From Strigamia acuminata (lineage: Eukaryota > Arthropoda > Chilopoda > Geophilomorpha > Linotaeniidae): 64,000 nt of DNA. Each line of letters opens with the position of its first letter. Within the stretch, counting starts at the first letter, position 1. The position numbers and the translations under genes were made by a program. Below the pieces are notes generated by a model. The model was not told the DNA's origin, did not search any database, and was given only the letters and a program-made list of their open reading frames with translations. The stretch covers positions 5,394,001 through 5,458,000 of the forward strand of contig OX442316.1 of NCBI GenBank assembly GCA_949358305.1. The letters run 5' to 3'. Positions 42,901 to 54,117 of this stretch are shown here, one piece after another.

Positions 42901-45537
42901 ATCATTGCTGCTATTAAACTTTATCTAGCCTGTTTAGTTCCTCATTTTGCAACGCAATAAAGCTTTTATTCAGCTATTTTATGCAGATATACGCCTGGAA
43001 CAGAGTCTGAAGTTCATATTAAATCTGTTCTTTCTTATTATTAACCCTGTGAATTATGCTAGCTTTTTTTCAAAATCGTTTTTTAATTTTTTGCGAGCAG
43101 TGCTGCTGCTCTTATTTCAGCTGCAAACAAAGAAAATCTCTTCCTGCTCCTTAAAATACATGTGGGAGCACTTTTAAAGAATAACCAACCAATATGGTCA
43201 TATTAGCGAAGCAATTTCATTAAGTGCACTTTGGAGGCCTACCAAACTTTAACTGTGTCCAAAATTCAAATTTCTCTGATAATTTCACACTAAACGCACG
43301 ATTTCGAGTGATAATGACGACACCATCACTTACCACTAGCACATGTTTGTAGAAATCATACTAAGTGTGCTAAGAACCTCGAAATAGTTTTGGGGCGTTG
43401 CACACCCACCTAAATAACGGTCAATAATCAACACCCTTAAGTTTTATGTTGAGTTAATAAATCTGTCGAGTTTTCAATGTGTATTAGTAAAGCCGTATGT
43501 AAATTTAACATGTAAAAAACTGCTCTCAACTACCATATTAACCTATCATGGCATAATTGACTGTAATTATAAAGGTTAGCACCCTTAATAATAATAAGGA
43601 AGTGCTCTATCTGCAATAAAAACATTGAAAAATCGGATACGTAATTTGTTTTGCAAGGTGCAGTAATGAATATTTTCTCGAAATTAGAAATTTTGCTTTT
43701 TTGCAGAAATTACAGAAAGAAAACGATTTTGCTATGTAATTGATAGACCCCGGATATTTATGCGCATAAAATATGCACCAAAAATTCCATTTTATGCAAA
43801 ATAAAAATAAAAATAGCCGTCCAGAGAGTTTGCTTGATTGACATTGTGTGAATGTCTATGCTAATCCAGTGTACTCAGCAGATACGTTGAAGCATCCAAC
43901 GATCAATCTCTCACTTATTGATTATTGGAACACACTACTGAGAAGAGCCTTGATCTAAATCCTATGCGAAAGCCTTTCAAGACCACATATAAACACGATT
44001 CTTTATTAGATCTATGAAAGATAAAACCACACAATTTTGCTGTCAAAAACATTGGCCAAACACAAAAGTGAAGTCCATACTCTTAGTCAATAAACTCACC
44101 TTCAATTTATTCAACTCTAATCCCCGAAAAAGGATCAATGACACCAATATTTTTACATTTCAATAAACGTATCAAAGCAAAAAAATAAAATCAGATTTTT
44201 TTTTCCTTTCTTTCTTTCAAAATTCGACCTAAATATAATTTGTTAGTTGGTCACTCAATGAGTGAATGATGAATCCGGATATTCATTGACCCTCCGAATA
44301 ACCTCTTTCCGTGCATGGACTACACTGACCTCAGTCAAAACAAACCATGAAAAGCACCAGAAGGTAAAAACTGAAGAGAAAGAAAGAAATAACAAGTGAA
44401 ATAAATATAAATAAATAAAAAGTCTTAATCTTCTTTAACGGGTCAAATCCTTCCAACCATGAAAATATTTGTACTTAAGATTTATTTCTTCTTTTTCTAC
44501 AATGAAAAATATATCCATAACCCTTTTCTTCCTGGATATTTCTTTCACTGTGTAAAAACTGGAATTCCTATCATTAAACCTTTCCATAGAAAAAAGTATG
44601 AAACAAACGAGAGTTTTTATTATTATTTCTGGATTTCAAAACAGGAAAGAGACGTGCATTCACAGAGAGACGGCCATGTTAAATCTCGTTTTTTCTCGGG
44701 TGTGATCGCACGTAATTGTATAATGGGGCTTTTTTCCGAAGATATAAAGATAGTATCACGCCTCTACAGCTGCGAAACTTAATCAATTATAATAAGTGAA
44801 AGCTTCTTCAATCACTTTTCTCATTATGCAACCAGCACAAAAGTAATGTCCTCGTATAGATGGTCGTAGGAGACACCAGGCGTGAATGATCGATCTTATC
44901 ACGAGTGACGGACGGGTCAATGTACAGTGAGAAAATAAATAGGAAAAAAAATGGGAAAAAAAAGTAAAAATGTGAGACAAACAATCTTTTTTTTTTATAT
45001 AAAACGAAATTTATATTTTCTTAAAAGTTTCTTTTTCTTGCATTTTTTTTTATACATAAACAACAATCTGTTAATTTTACAATTATATTTCACAATTTCC
45101 CTATATATACACACACACAAATTTGTCTTACAATCATTTAAACTCTGACAAAAATATTCCATGTTTCACTTCGTTTGTTTTGTGGCTAAATTAGGACAAC
45201 ATCGGGGAATAATAATCTCCTTTTTTTTCGACCCGTTATTTCAACTACAACAACTCTAAAACCTAATAATTTCAACCGGATTTTGTCTATTGATACGTGC
45301 AATGGCGCATCAATTAAAGAAAATAAAAATAAAACCGGTTTAATAAAGCGGGAAAAAGATTCTACCGTGGTCAATACAATTTGCAATAAACTGAATCACA
45401 TTTTATTTCCGGTTCGTTTTTTAAAATCTTTTTTTAGGGTTATTAAATTATCATTTAACTTCCGGTAAATTCAATGTGTCATAAAACGGACTATTTCGAT
45501 TTTTAATTACAATTTTTACATGTAATTGGAATTTTAA
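39963..45537. other. Long gene-poor region
   Basis: About 5.6 kb of AT-rich DNA with no gene I can support. Contains GIPC 3' UTR signals (AATAAA near 40136), poly-A/T tracts near 40860, a short inverted repeat at 41839-41900 and scattered short ORFs with no family likeness. Could hold enhancers or distal exons. Confidence 0.5.
41839..41900. repeat. Inverted repeat, 10-bp arms
   Basis: AAGTGCAGCT at 41839-41848 and AGCTGCACTT at 41891-41900 are exact complements, spaced 42 bp. May be a very short MITE remnant or cruciform; no duplication of target seen. Confidence 0.55.
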
Positions 45538-45732
45538 TTACATTATTAGTCGTTTTCGTCGTTGTTGTTGCACAAACGATAATGTTTGCCCATCCCCACA
45601 ATGGTCAAGGGAATTAAACGACGTCGAAACAATTCGGATCGTCCTCCCCATTTTAGTACTGTGCACCTGTCTGTGTGCATCGATTTCCGAAACCAATCTA
45701 CTTAGCGCCTTCGCCTTCGCCTTGTCCCCCAT
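45538..45732 (-). CDS. Hypothetical small protein or first exon
   Basis: ATG at 45732 opens MGDKAKAKALSRLVSEIDAH, a plausible charged amphipathic start, and continues for 64 codons. A splice donor (CAG|GTGCAC) after residue 22 would make this a first coding exon, but no partner exon was found. The family is not recognised. The lysine-rich start and moderately GC-rich context in an AT-rich desert are the only support. Confidence 0.3.
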   Translation of the reverse strand: MGDKAKAKALSRLVSEIDAHRQVHSTKMGRTIRIVSTSFNSLDHCGDGQTLSFVQQQRRKRLIM

Positions 45733-46685
45733 TTTTGTTTCGATAGTAACATGACCTGTTTACCTCCTTATACAAGGTTGCTAACATCAAATTTTCATTA
45801 TTATTTTTTTTTCGTTTTCATTAAAAAATTCACCAACTTGAAAACAAACGTCAACTGATTTCATAAATGAACAAATTCGGAAACAAACATCTACATTTTT
45901 CTGCTTAAAATTGCAAAACATCGGCTAGAAAAACGTGACCTATTTTTTTGTACATCTCAAAACTAGCAATTTCTCATCATCTATACGAAATACTGTTTGT
46001 CGTATTTTCTGCACTAATTTTGGGGCACCACGAGTATCAATTACCACCGAGTCATTTCCTCCCCGACCTTCTTCGCTTTGTCAACCCCCTCTCTGGCTAC
46101 AGGGGGGGTCGTAAAAAAAAATACCAGAGAAAATTCTCCATTAGGCTTAAAACGCAGTTCACCGAATTTTCTAACCGCGAAAAAAATAAACTCTCTCAAT
46201 AAATAGAATTTAATTTAATTTCCAATTGAAAGTTAACCCTAATTTCAAACCCCCAACTGCATAAAACTTTCCTTTAAATCTCTCCCAATTCCAGGTCACA
46301 AAATTTGAATTTCCTAAGTGAATTAATCCCAAGTATTTTTTTTTTCTTTAAATTTTTTAATTTTTTAAGTAGGATTTCCGTATTTGGAGACCCATTTCTT
46401 TTTCGTTTCTTCTCCAAACGTGATTGATGTTCAACCTATTTAAGCCTCATCCAAAACACGAACAAAATTCAAGGGTTGTTTCCCCTCAAGGGGTTCTGAA
46501 ACTTCCATTGCGAGCAAATGGGGTCCGCAATCCACTTTAAAACCCAACCCAAGGTAAAGTGAAATGGCGAAGACAAATCCACCAAACACTTTCCACACAA
46601 CAAACATGATAAACACTCGAAAACAAACAAACCCGCCATTTTCCACGACGTAAACGTAAACAAACCAGATTTTCTTTTTCTTTTT
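45733..46685. other. Intergenic, downstream of ARL4
   Basis: Presumed ARL4 3' UTR and spacer. An AT-rich stretch with poly-T runs near 46335. ORFs at 45948-46202 and 46440-46663 are not supported. Confidence 0.5.
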
Positions 46686-47294
46686 CTACCTAATCTTCTT
46701 TTTCGCTAGTTTATTCAACTTCCTCCTTTTAATGATCATTTCATACAACATCTCTAAGCCCTCATCCAGTCCGTCCCCGATGATGGCACACGCCGGTTGC
46801 ACGTGCCACAAGTGATTCGGACCCAATTCGTGCAGGCCCAGCATTCGTTCGATATCACTCGGGTCCTTGGCACCGGGCAAGTCCTGTTTGTTGGCCAGCA
46901 CGAGTATGGGAACACCGACGTTCTCCGCACTCCTCGCCGTCTTCAGCAGCTCCATCTTGGCCTCCTCCATCCTCTCCTCGTCCACCGAGTCGAGCACGAA
47001 CACGATCCCGTCGGTGCACCGCGTGTACGATTTCCAAAGGGGCCTCAATTTGTCCTGGCCGCCCACATCCCAAATGAGGAAACTCGACCCTTTGGCTTTA
47101 CCCGTCGTTCCTTTCACCTTCTCGCAATTGAATCCAATGGTGGGCACCGTGTTCAGATACTGGTCGAACTTGAGTCTGTAAAGCGCCGTTGTTTTGCCAG
47201 CTGAATCCAATCCCAGCATGACCACATGCAAAGGCGCTTGTGTGGACGGCAAACTGTCCAAAAGGGAGCTGCTTTTTGTCATGTTTGCTCCCAT
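46686..47294 (-). CDS. ARL4: ADP-ribosylation factor-like protein 4
   Basis: Intronless 202-aa small GTPase. All nucleotide-binding motifs are present: P-loop GLDSAGKT (28-35), switch I NTVPTIGFN, WDVGGQ with Gln 80, NKQD (135-138), and CAIIG near the end. The match to vertebrate ARL4A/C/D is shown by SLHVVMLGLDSAGKT-like start, LRPLWKSYTRCTDGIVFVLD and the C-terminus YEMIIKRRK followed by a lysine/arginine-rich tail (KLNKLAKKKIR), which in ARL4 acts as membrane and nuclear targeting signal. Gly 2 fits N-myristoylation. ARL4 recruits cytohesin ARF-GEFs to the plasma membrane. The N-terminus is about 8 residues longer than ARL4C; the internal ATG at residue 5 (MTKSSS) would lose Gly 2. Vertebrate ARL4 genes also have uninterrupted coding regions. 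Confidence 0.96.
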   Translation of the reverse strand: MGANMTKSSSLLDSLPSTQAPLHVVMLGLDSAGKTTALYRLKFDQYLNTVPTIGFNCEKVKGTTGKAKGSSFLIWDVGGQDKLRPLWKSYTRCTDGIVFVLDSVDEERMEEAKMELLKTARSAENVGVPILVLANKQDLPGAKDPSDIERMLGLHELGPNHLWHVQPACAIIGDGLDEGLEMLYEMIIKRRKLNKLAKKKIR

Positions 47295-49214
47295 GTCACC
47301 TGAAGTGTGGGTCCAGTTCCCACGTTCAGGTGAGTCGCTTCATGCCATCGGGGAAATCTGCACTCTGTTCCACTCCGTGCCTGCACCGACTCAACAAATG
47401 CACTTCGCCAAATGCCTCGTCCCTTCGGCGCGCTGTGGAACCGTCAGCTGACGTCACGCACTCAATCTGGGGCTCTGGAGGTCGACCAATCGGCTGGCGA
47501 GTGGCGATCGCGTAGGGGAAGGTGCTTCGGTGCTTCGCACACCCTGACTTCACACGCCTTCGCAACTCCGTCTCAAGGTCAAGTCAGGGCGCCACACGTG
47601 AGATGGAATGGAGTTTTGAATATTTTTTTTAAATTAAATAAAGGGGTTATACAGTTATGTAAGAGTAATTATGTTCGCTGTGAGAAAAAAGGGATTTTTT
47701 TGGTTATTAAATATTAGTCATTTACTTAGGTTAATTGTTTTTGTTTTTTTTTTGTTTTTTTTTCAAGCGGGTCACATAGGAACTGTGAATGAGGAATGAA
47801 AAAGTGTGCACCCTCGGTGAAAGGGTTCACGAGCCTCGCGTTGATGCGGTAATTCGACGCAGGCGTGCGCACAAATCCGTGCAAGGCAATGGAGCAGAGC
47901 AGTCGTTCCCACCGAGAATGAAGCGGAAAAAAGTTTTCTAAACACTTTATTTTTGCTGACACTGATTGTACATGTTTTGTATTTGTCAACTATTATCCCT
48001 TTAAAATACAGAGACGAGTTGTTGTGTATATATAATTTTACCCTCTCACTTCTCTTTCTTTTTTTAAAGCACAAATTTATGATATAAGATTTAAGAACAA
48101 GGACAAGTAAGGTTTCGCAGAGTTCAAGTTTCAATGTTGTTTTTTTTTATATATTAATGTTTACCCGGTCATGGCTGGTGAGACCTGATCTCGGGTGCAC
48201 AGATGAAGGACGATAGGTGGAGTTTTCTTAAGTATAAATTATACAGTTTTCATCTAAATGTCACTTCCGATAGAATGCGCTGCGTTTTCTCTCCGCGTCA
48301 ATAAAATGTCGTGTGGGATATAGAAAAAAAGGTGGATCGGTGCTGTTTAATTGCCACTAATTACCGATTCACGCAGAAGTTGTTTCGTTGGATAATGTGG
48401 AAGAATGCGTGGAAAAAATGTAGGTTGTTATCATTATATGGTTTTGCGGAAGTGGATTTTTAATTTCTTGTTTGGTTAAATTAGCCGTTTCCAATTCCAG
48501 TAAGTTTCCTGCATTGTTTTATACGTTTCTCTAATGTGTGTGGCCTTTCAGTCACAAACGCAGATGCTAGGTCATCGCATAAATTAAGCGATGACCAAAT
48601 TGTGACGTGATATTTCTCAAACAGAGGCTCCACTGTAGAATTTTAATTAAAGTATTACACTAACAGGTAGTGATGGACGGTTTATATCTTGTTCATTCTT
48701 AGTAAACGCATTGCCAAACACGTGAAACAACGCTTAATGAATGAGTAGATTTTCCTCAACTGTACGGAAGTAATTCATCTAAATATCTAAATACTTTTAA
48801 CTGTTATTGCCATAGAAGAATAGATGTTAAACTGCACAATTTAGCTCAGGCTGTTATTAACTCTTTAATCCATTGGAAAAGTGAACGTTAAACGTGAAAG
48901 AAAGTAATTGTCGTTCGTGCCGTGGTCTTAATCTATGACAAATGAGAGAGAGCAATCGGTATTCTAATTTCGACATAGAAAATCAACACTTTGGAAAAGC
49001 TGTTAAATAAAACATTAAAATCTGTTTGAGTAAATAATCACTGAATAAAAACAAATCAATTAAAACAACAATTTACATAAATAAATTCCAAGTGGAAAAA
49101 TAAATATTTTGGGTTTCAAAATGATAACATTTTAAGCCACCACGAGCGCTTCACGTGGTGGCGCTATCGATTGATGTCATGATTCCCCTCTGCATCTGCA
49201 ATGACAAAAACGAA
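47295..49214. other. Divergent promoter region, ARL4 and secreted protein gene
   Basis: The first 300 bp are GC-rich for this window and probably carry the ARL4 promoter, with a CRE at 47449. The remainder is AT-rich. Minus ORFs at 47726-48134 are unsupported. Confidence 0.5.
47449..47456. promoter_or_regulatory. CRE-type site upstream of ARL4
   Basis: Palindrome TGACGTCA, the full CREB/ATF site, 155 bp upstream of the ARL4 start codon in a GC-rich block. Confidence 0.5.
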
Positions 49215-50105
49215 ATGCGTCTCTTCTTTATCCTAGCTATTTCGATAGGTAACTTGATTCACTCTTCCTCGATGTCATTTCACTCTATTTACAAGCTACA
49301 AACTATCTATTTTTAAAGCGAATTAACCTTGCGCTAAATAACATATCGCTCGCTTCACTGCAACACAGAAAAGCCGATGCAGATTCTCGTTTTTTTTTTC
49401 GTTTTTTTAATGTCACCGACCATTTTTCTATTCCAGCTAGTTTCTGTCTGGTCAATTCCGCACCCATTCCAAAGACGTGCGACAGCCCAGCAATCGAGGC
49501 GTGTATAAAATTAATCCCTCCAACCTCGGTCGTACCGAAGTGCAACATAACTAAGAGCGAAGCCGAAAATTGCTTCGATTCTCTGGCTGAGAAATGCCCC
49601 GATAATTTGGAAATTGAACATTACATAGAGAAATTCAAACTGATACAAAAAGCAATGTGTAAATCCGTCAAGAGTGGAGGCACCGGCTTGAGTAAATCGG
49701 ATTAAATAGTTATACAAATGATGATTAAACTAAACTGTTATATTTTTCCCTGCAGAATTTGATAATAATTCAAAATGTTGGAACAGAACCGAACATTGCT
49801 TGACTAAATTGGTGACCCCAAAAAGACTCCTACCGGGAAAGGTTTGCGAGTAAGTATAAAAATGGTTTTTTTCTATGAATATCAAGGTTAGTTTATCGAT
49901 TTCTTTTGTTTATTTTAGTGCTAAGAAAGCAGAAAACGACCAATGTAAAGTTTTGGAAGATGTTCACTGGGACTGCAAAGAAATTCACGCTATATTTTTA
50001 GAACACGCTTTTCAAGAATCTCAGTGCAGGGCTTGCAATCTCAAATTTAACCTTGTTTTAATGGTTTTAGCGCTAGCCAGTGTTTACTTTAGATGGAGTT
50101 TTTAG
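49215..50105 (+). CDS. Secreted, likely GPI-anchored cysteine-rich protein
   Basis: Four exons: 49215-49248, 49437-49691, 49756-49849, 49919-50105; 189 aa. Joining exon 1 to the acceptor at 49436 gives a clear signal peptide (MRLFFILAISIASFCLVNS, cleavage before API). The mature part has well-spaced cysteines (KTCDSPAIEAC, VPKCNITKSEAENC, AEKCPD, AMCKS, KCWNRTEHC, KVCDA, DQCKV, DCKEI, QCRAC), about 13 in all, N-glycosylation sites (NIT, NRT) and a hydrophobic C-terminal tail (FNLVLMVLALASVYFRWSF) without a basic cytoplasmic end. This is the layout of a GPI-anchored surface protein. I do not recognise the fold; paired cysteines and helical spacing resemble several arthropod-specific secreted families. 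Confidence 0.75.
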
Positions 50106-50493
50106 TTTTATTTTTATTTTTTTACAAATTCCTTCACATTTCTTTCATTATCTATCATTTTGTCATAAATTTGTAACTTTATAAAATACTGTATATATAT
50201 ATTTACACAACATATGCCCATCTCTACAAATATAACAAACTTATTATTTATCGATTAAATAAATAAAAACTACGATAAACAATCATATCCAATACATTAA
50301 AATAAAGCGCCGTAACTTATTTCTTGCCGCTAGGCTGCACTAACGAAATGGCTGTCTATCGCCAGTTGGATAAACAAACACGCAAATTTAATTTCTAGCT
50401 ATCCAATCAAGCCAAAGATCAATCAATGCATCAGAAAAAAAGGAAACGACAAAACCAAAAGTGTCATATGATTCTAATTATTCCATTATCAAC
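50106..50493. other. Short intergenic spacer
   Basis: AT-rich, with AATAAA signals near 50260 and 50301 for the upstream gene, then the sulfatase promoter. Nothing else seen. Confidence 0.5.
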
Positions 50494-52845
50494 ATGCGTT
50501 CTTTCTCAACTCTCATTTGCCTGCAGTTTTTAATTTTACTTTTTGCCTACACCAACTGCAAACCAAATATTTTGTTTATTTTAACCGATGATCAAGATGT
50601 GACCATAGGTGGTTTGGTGAGACTTCTCTATTTATTTCTTTCACAATTGAAGGTGAAATTGAGTTTAATGAATTTTCCTTTGCAGAAACCAATGGAAAAG
50701 ACGAGGAAACTGATACGCGAAAAAGGAATGACGTTCATAAATGCAGTATAATATTTCAAATTTGATATCTGCAGTTTACACGCTATCTATAAATTATATA
50801 TTTCTTATTTCTAACAGTTTGCATCCACCCCTATATGTTGCCCAAGCCGTTCCTCCATTCTAACCGGTCTATATTTGCATAATCACAGGGTTGTGAATAA
50901 TTCTTTACACAACTGCAGTAGCAGTTTATGGCAAAATGGACCCGAGCAGCGCACGTTTGCTACATACGTCAAAAAACAAAGTTACACTACGTTTTACGCA
51001 GGAAAATATTTAAACCAATATGGTTTTATAAAAGCAGGTGGTGTTAAACACATCCCCCCTGGTTGGGATCACTGGTATGGACTGGTAAATAAATAACCAA
51101 CAAAAATTAAGTTCGACCTCTCTAATTACATCTGTTTAAAGCAGTGGTTTTTTTTAACACGTAAATACAGGTGGGAAATTCAAGATATTACAATTATACC
51201 TTATCCGTGAATGGAAAAGCTGAACAACACGGTGATCACCCGAAGCGGGACTACTTAACGGACGTTATTGTAAATATCTTGCGCTGGATCTGATAGAATG
51301 CGGCGTGGAATTTGCGGAATCAAAAGAAATGGATGAAAACACATAAATAACCCCCGCACTCTATCAGAGAAAGGTACGTTTATTTTTGTAAATTGTAATG
51401 GGAGTGTATATTTTCTAGAATCGAAGAGCGACTAAATTTCTACAACGGTATAATCCAGAAACCGACAAACCATTTTTAATGGTATTAGCTACACCGGCGT
51501 GTCACGCTCCTTTCACACCATCTCCAAAATATAAAAATGCATTTGTTAATGTTAAAGCGCCACGGACGAAAAATTTCAACATAACTAGTCATGTGAGACA
51601 AGGTTCATCTAAAATAAATTATTTCTCATTACCAATCTTTAGGATAAGCATTGGTTATTACGCCAAACACACGCGTTGAAAGACTTTGTAGTGGACAAAA
51701 TCGACGATATTTATAGAAATCGGTTTGTATGGAAAGATATTTAAAAAAGTGTAAGCTAAAATTGGATTTTATAGGTGGCGAACTTTATTATCCGTTGATG
51801 ACATGGTGGAAAACATGGTTAATATATTAGAAAAAAAGGGCATGATTAACAACACGTATATATTTTATTCTTCCGATCATGGATACCACTTGGGTAATTT
51901 CTTTAACAGCATTTTAAACTGCTTTTCTCGCTCTAACTTAAAAAAAAATGGCAGCTCGTTTACTCGTTTAGTCTATTTGGACATTTAAACAACAAAACAT
52001 GTTTTAAATCCATGATTTTATATTTTATACTGCTCAAAATATTTTTTCTTTCTAAACAAGGACAATTTTCATTACCATTGGATAAAAGACAGTTGTACGA
52101 AATGGACATACGAATTCCGCTAATGGTCAGAGGTCCAGGAATTCCTGCTAACAAAATATCAAGAGTAAGAAAATTCTCAACATTTGTAAATCGAAGTAAA
52201 AGTTAATTTAAAAATATTCTTTTGCAGAATCCCATAGTTTCCATAGATTTTGCACCAACGTTTGTTGAACTAGCTGGTGGTCAACCAGAAAACATGGATG
52301 GGACATCAATGGTCCCACTTTTACACAGCTATAGCAACTTTCGGAAAGACTGGAAAAGGGATTTCTTAATTGAATATGTGGGCGAAGGAAAGAATACACC
52401 CGTTCCAGGGTGTCCGACGTTGGCACAGGGAGGAGTTAACGTATGGATTCGGAAGACAAATAATTAGTGAAATTTCTAACGCTTCTTTTTTAAAAAAATT
52501 TAGAATTGCTTTCCGGACTGTATTTGTGAAGATGCATTCAACAATACTTATAGCTGCATTCGTACTTTAAGTCAAACTGGAACAAACAAAATTTACTGTG
52601 AATTTCAAGATAACGAAGTATATATTCCTCTTAACTGCACCAAACTGACCAATAAGTATTCATTTTATTTTTTTTTTAAATATTTTTGTTTACAGCATTT
52701 TGTCGAACTGTTTAACATGAAAGTCGATCCATTTCAATTGAAAAATTTGGCAATTTGTTCAAAGGAAAACGCTTCGTGCGTTAAGAAAATTTCAAAAATG
52801 GCACAATCGCTCCACGAACTGATAAAAACACATCAGAAGAAATGA
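50494..52845 (+). CDS. GNS: N-acetylglucosamine-6-sulfatase
   Basis: Eleven exons: 50494-50616, 50686-50745, 50818-51084, 51171-51269, 51419-51592, 51643-51722, 51775-51893, 52061-52164, 52228-52440, 52504-52617, 52696-52845; 500 aa. Lysosomal sulfatase removing 6-sulfate from N-acetylglucosamine in heparan and keratan sulfate. Signal peptide [20 protein letters not shown]; metal site LTDDQD; sulfatase signature [11 protein letters not shown] with Cys 68 as the formylglycine precursor; [16 protein letters not shown]-like [61 protein letters not shown]. The order and motifs match human GNS (552 aa). The shorter length comes from a reduced C-terminus and a missing stretch after TDVI: the exon seems to have suffered a 2-nt shift, and the model uses GTAAAT inside it as donor (see findings). 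If that donor is not used the gene is broken. Confidence 0.88.
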
Positions 52846-54117
52846 TATTCAATATTTCTAAAAACTGATGATGTGGGACATAGATAACTGTGATATTATA
52901 TGGAATATTATATTATACTCAATTTCAAATCAACCCATATTTTTGTATAACTATATTACACGATTAAAAGTCTCAATATTTACAAAGAAAAATTGTTTTC
53001 TTTTATCAAACTTATTATTCAAGCACAATTTGCTAATATCTTACACACAAAAAAATTACTGTTTGGAAAAATAATACAATAATTTATTTATTTATTTTAT
53101 TGTTTATTTATTTTATTTTATTTATTTTAATTTAATAATAATAATAATTTAGTTACTTCTGGAAGATCTCCCTTTAGGATCTAATTTTTATGACATTTCC
53201 TTGACATTTTATCTCTGCTTCTTCAAAAACTGTCCTTTGAGACTTGCCATTTTGAAAAATGAAAGTTGTCGGTTGCCTTTGACCCGTGATTCACCTGCAC
53301 AACAAAAGGTCACCTGTGGACCTACTTAACATTCCCCTTCATCTTTACTTCTTAAAATAAACTCTACTGTGTTATATTTCACCCTTCAAATCCGTGATAC
53401 ATTTCTAGCATTTCAGTCAAACTGCTTTTATTCCAAAATAAAAAAAAAAAAAAAAATCTCCTTGTAACTTAATCCATCTAAATTCCACGAAACCCAATAG
53501 CCAGCATCAAGCCAAACATAAATTAAGAGTGAAGTCTCACTATTTCCTGCTATCATATCAACATTACACCTAACTCAATAATAACTCAATTACACATGAC
53601 CTTGATACAACAACTCGTCGCATCAAAACCCCTCAAAACCCACATTCCCCTCCAAACCCCCAACACAAACCGCAAAACAATAAACCCCGTCATTTCCCTC
53701 ACCGAACCAAACGCCATCAATCCATTACTGCACCACTTTCACCTCAAAGTCAAACCCTTTGAACCCCATTACAAAACAAGTCAAAATTTTCAAATTTATT
53801 ACCCAATTAATCCCTCATTGCTAAATTCCCGCATCAAATCGCCAATTTCCCTTCCCAAAGTTCAAGGCTCAATGCAATCACTTATATTTCATACCGTACC
53901 AAGGGTCACTCACGACCCCAAGGCGCCGGCAACTACAAACCAAAAAAAAAAATCCCGCCCTATAGTCAGGGGTCATTCAAACCACTGTCCACTTATCGCC
54001 TGCATGTTATGTTTCGGACATAACCGGGACCAGCCAGATTAGTCCGGTCGTCGTTCAATGCCATGTCAATTGCCATGCCAGAGTGGAGGAGCGCGAACGA
54101 TTTTTCACCGCTCCGAA
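52846..54117. other. Intergenic, before LRR gene
   Basis: Contains an AT-rich TTTATTTATTTTATT microsatellite-like block at 53083-53150. A plus-strand ORF at 53596-54042 (148 codons, rich in Pro/Asn/Thr/His) follows strand-biased C-rich DNA and is not convincing. An upstream in-frame ATG for the LRR gene lies at 54058. Confidence 0.5.
53083..53150. repeat. AT-rich TTTATT-type microsatellite
   Basis: Imperfect tandem TTTATTTATTTTATT units passing into ATAATAATAATAAT. Confidence 0.75.

Noticed and set aside
46797-47204. Plus-strand ORFs opposite ARL4
   Set aside because: Antisense shadows of a highly conserved GTPase gene.
52618-52657. Longer version of sulfatase exon 10 ending at a donor near 52657
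   Set aside because: It leaves phase 2, while the next exon must be read in phase 0 to give [11 protein letters not shown], which matches the GNS C-terminal region.
53596-54042. 148-codon ORF rich in Pro, Asn and His
   Set aside because: Follows a C-rich, G-poor strand bias that removes stops by chance; no domain and no promoter features.
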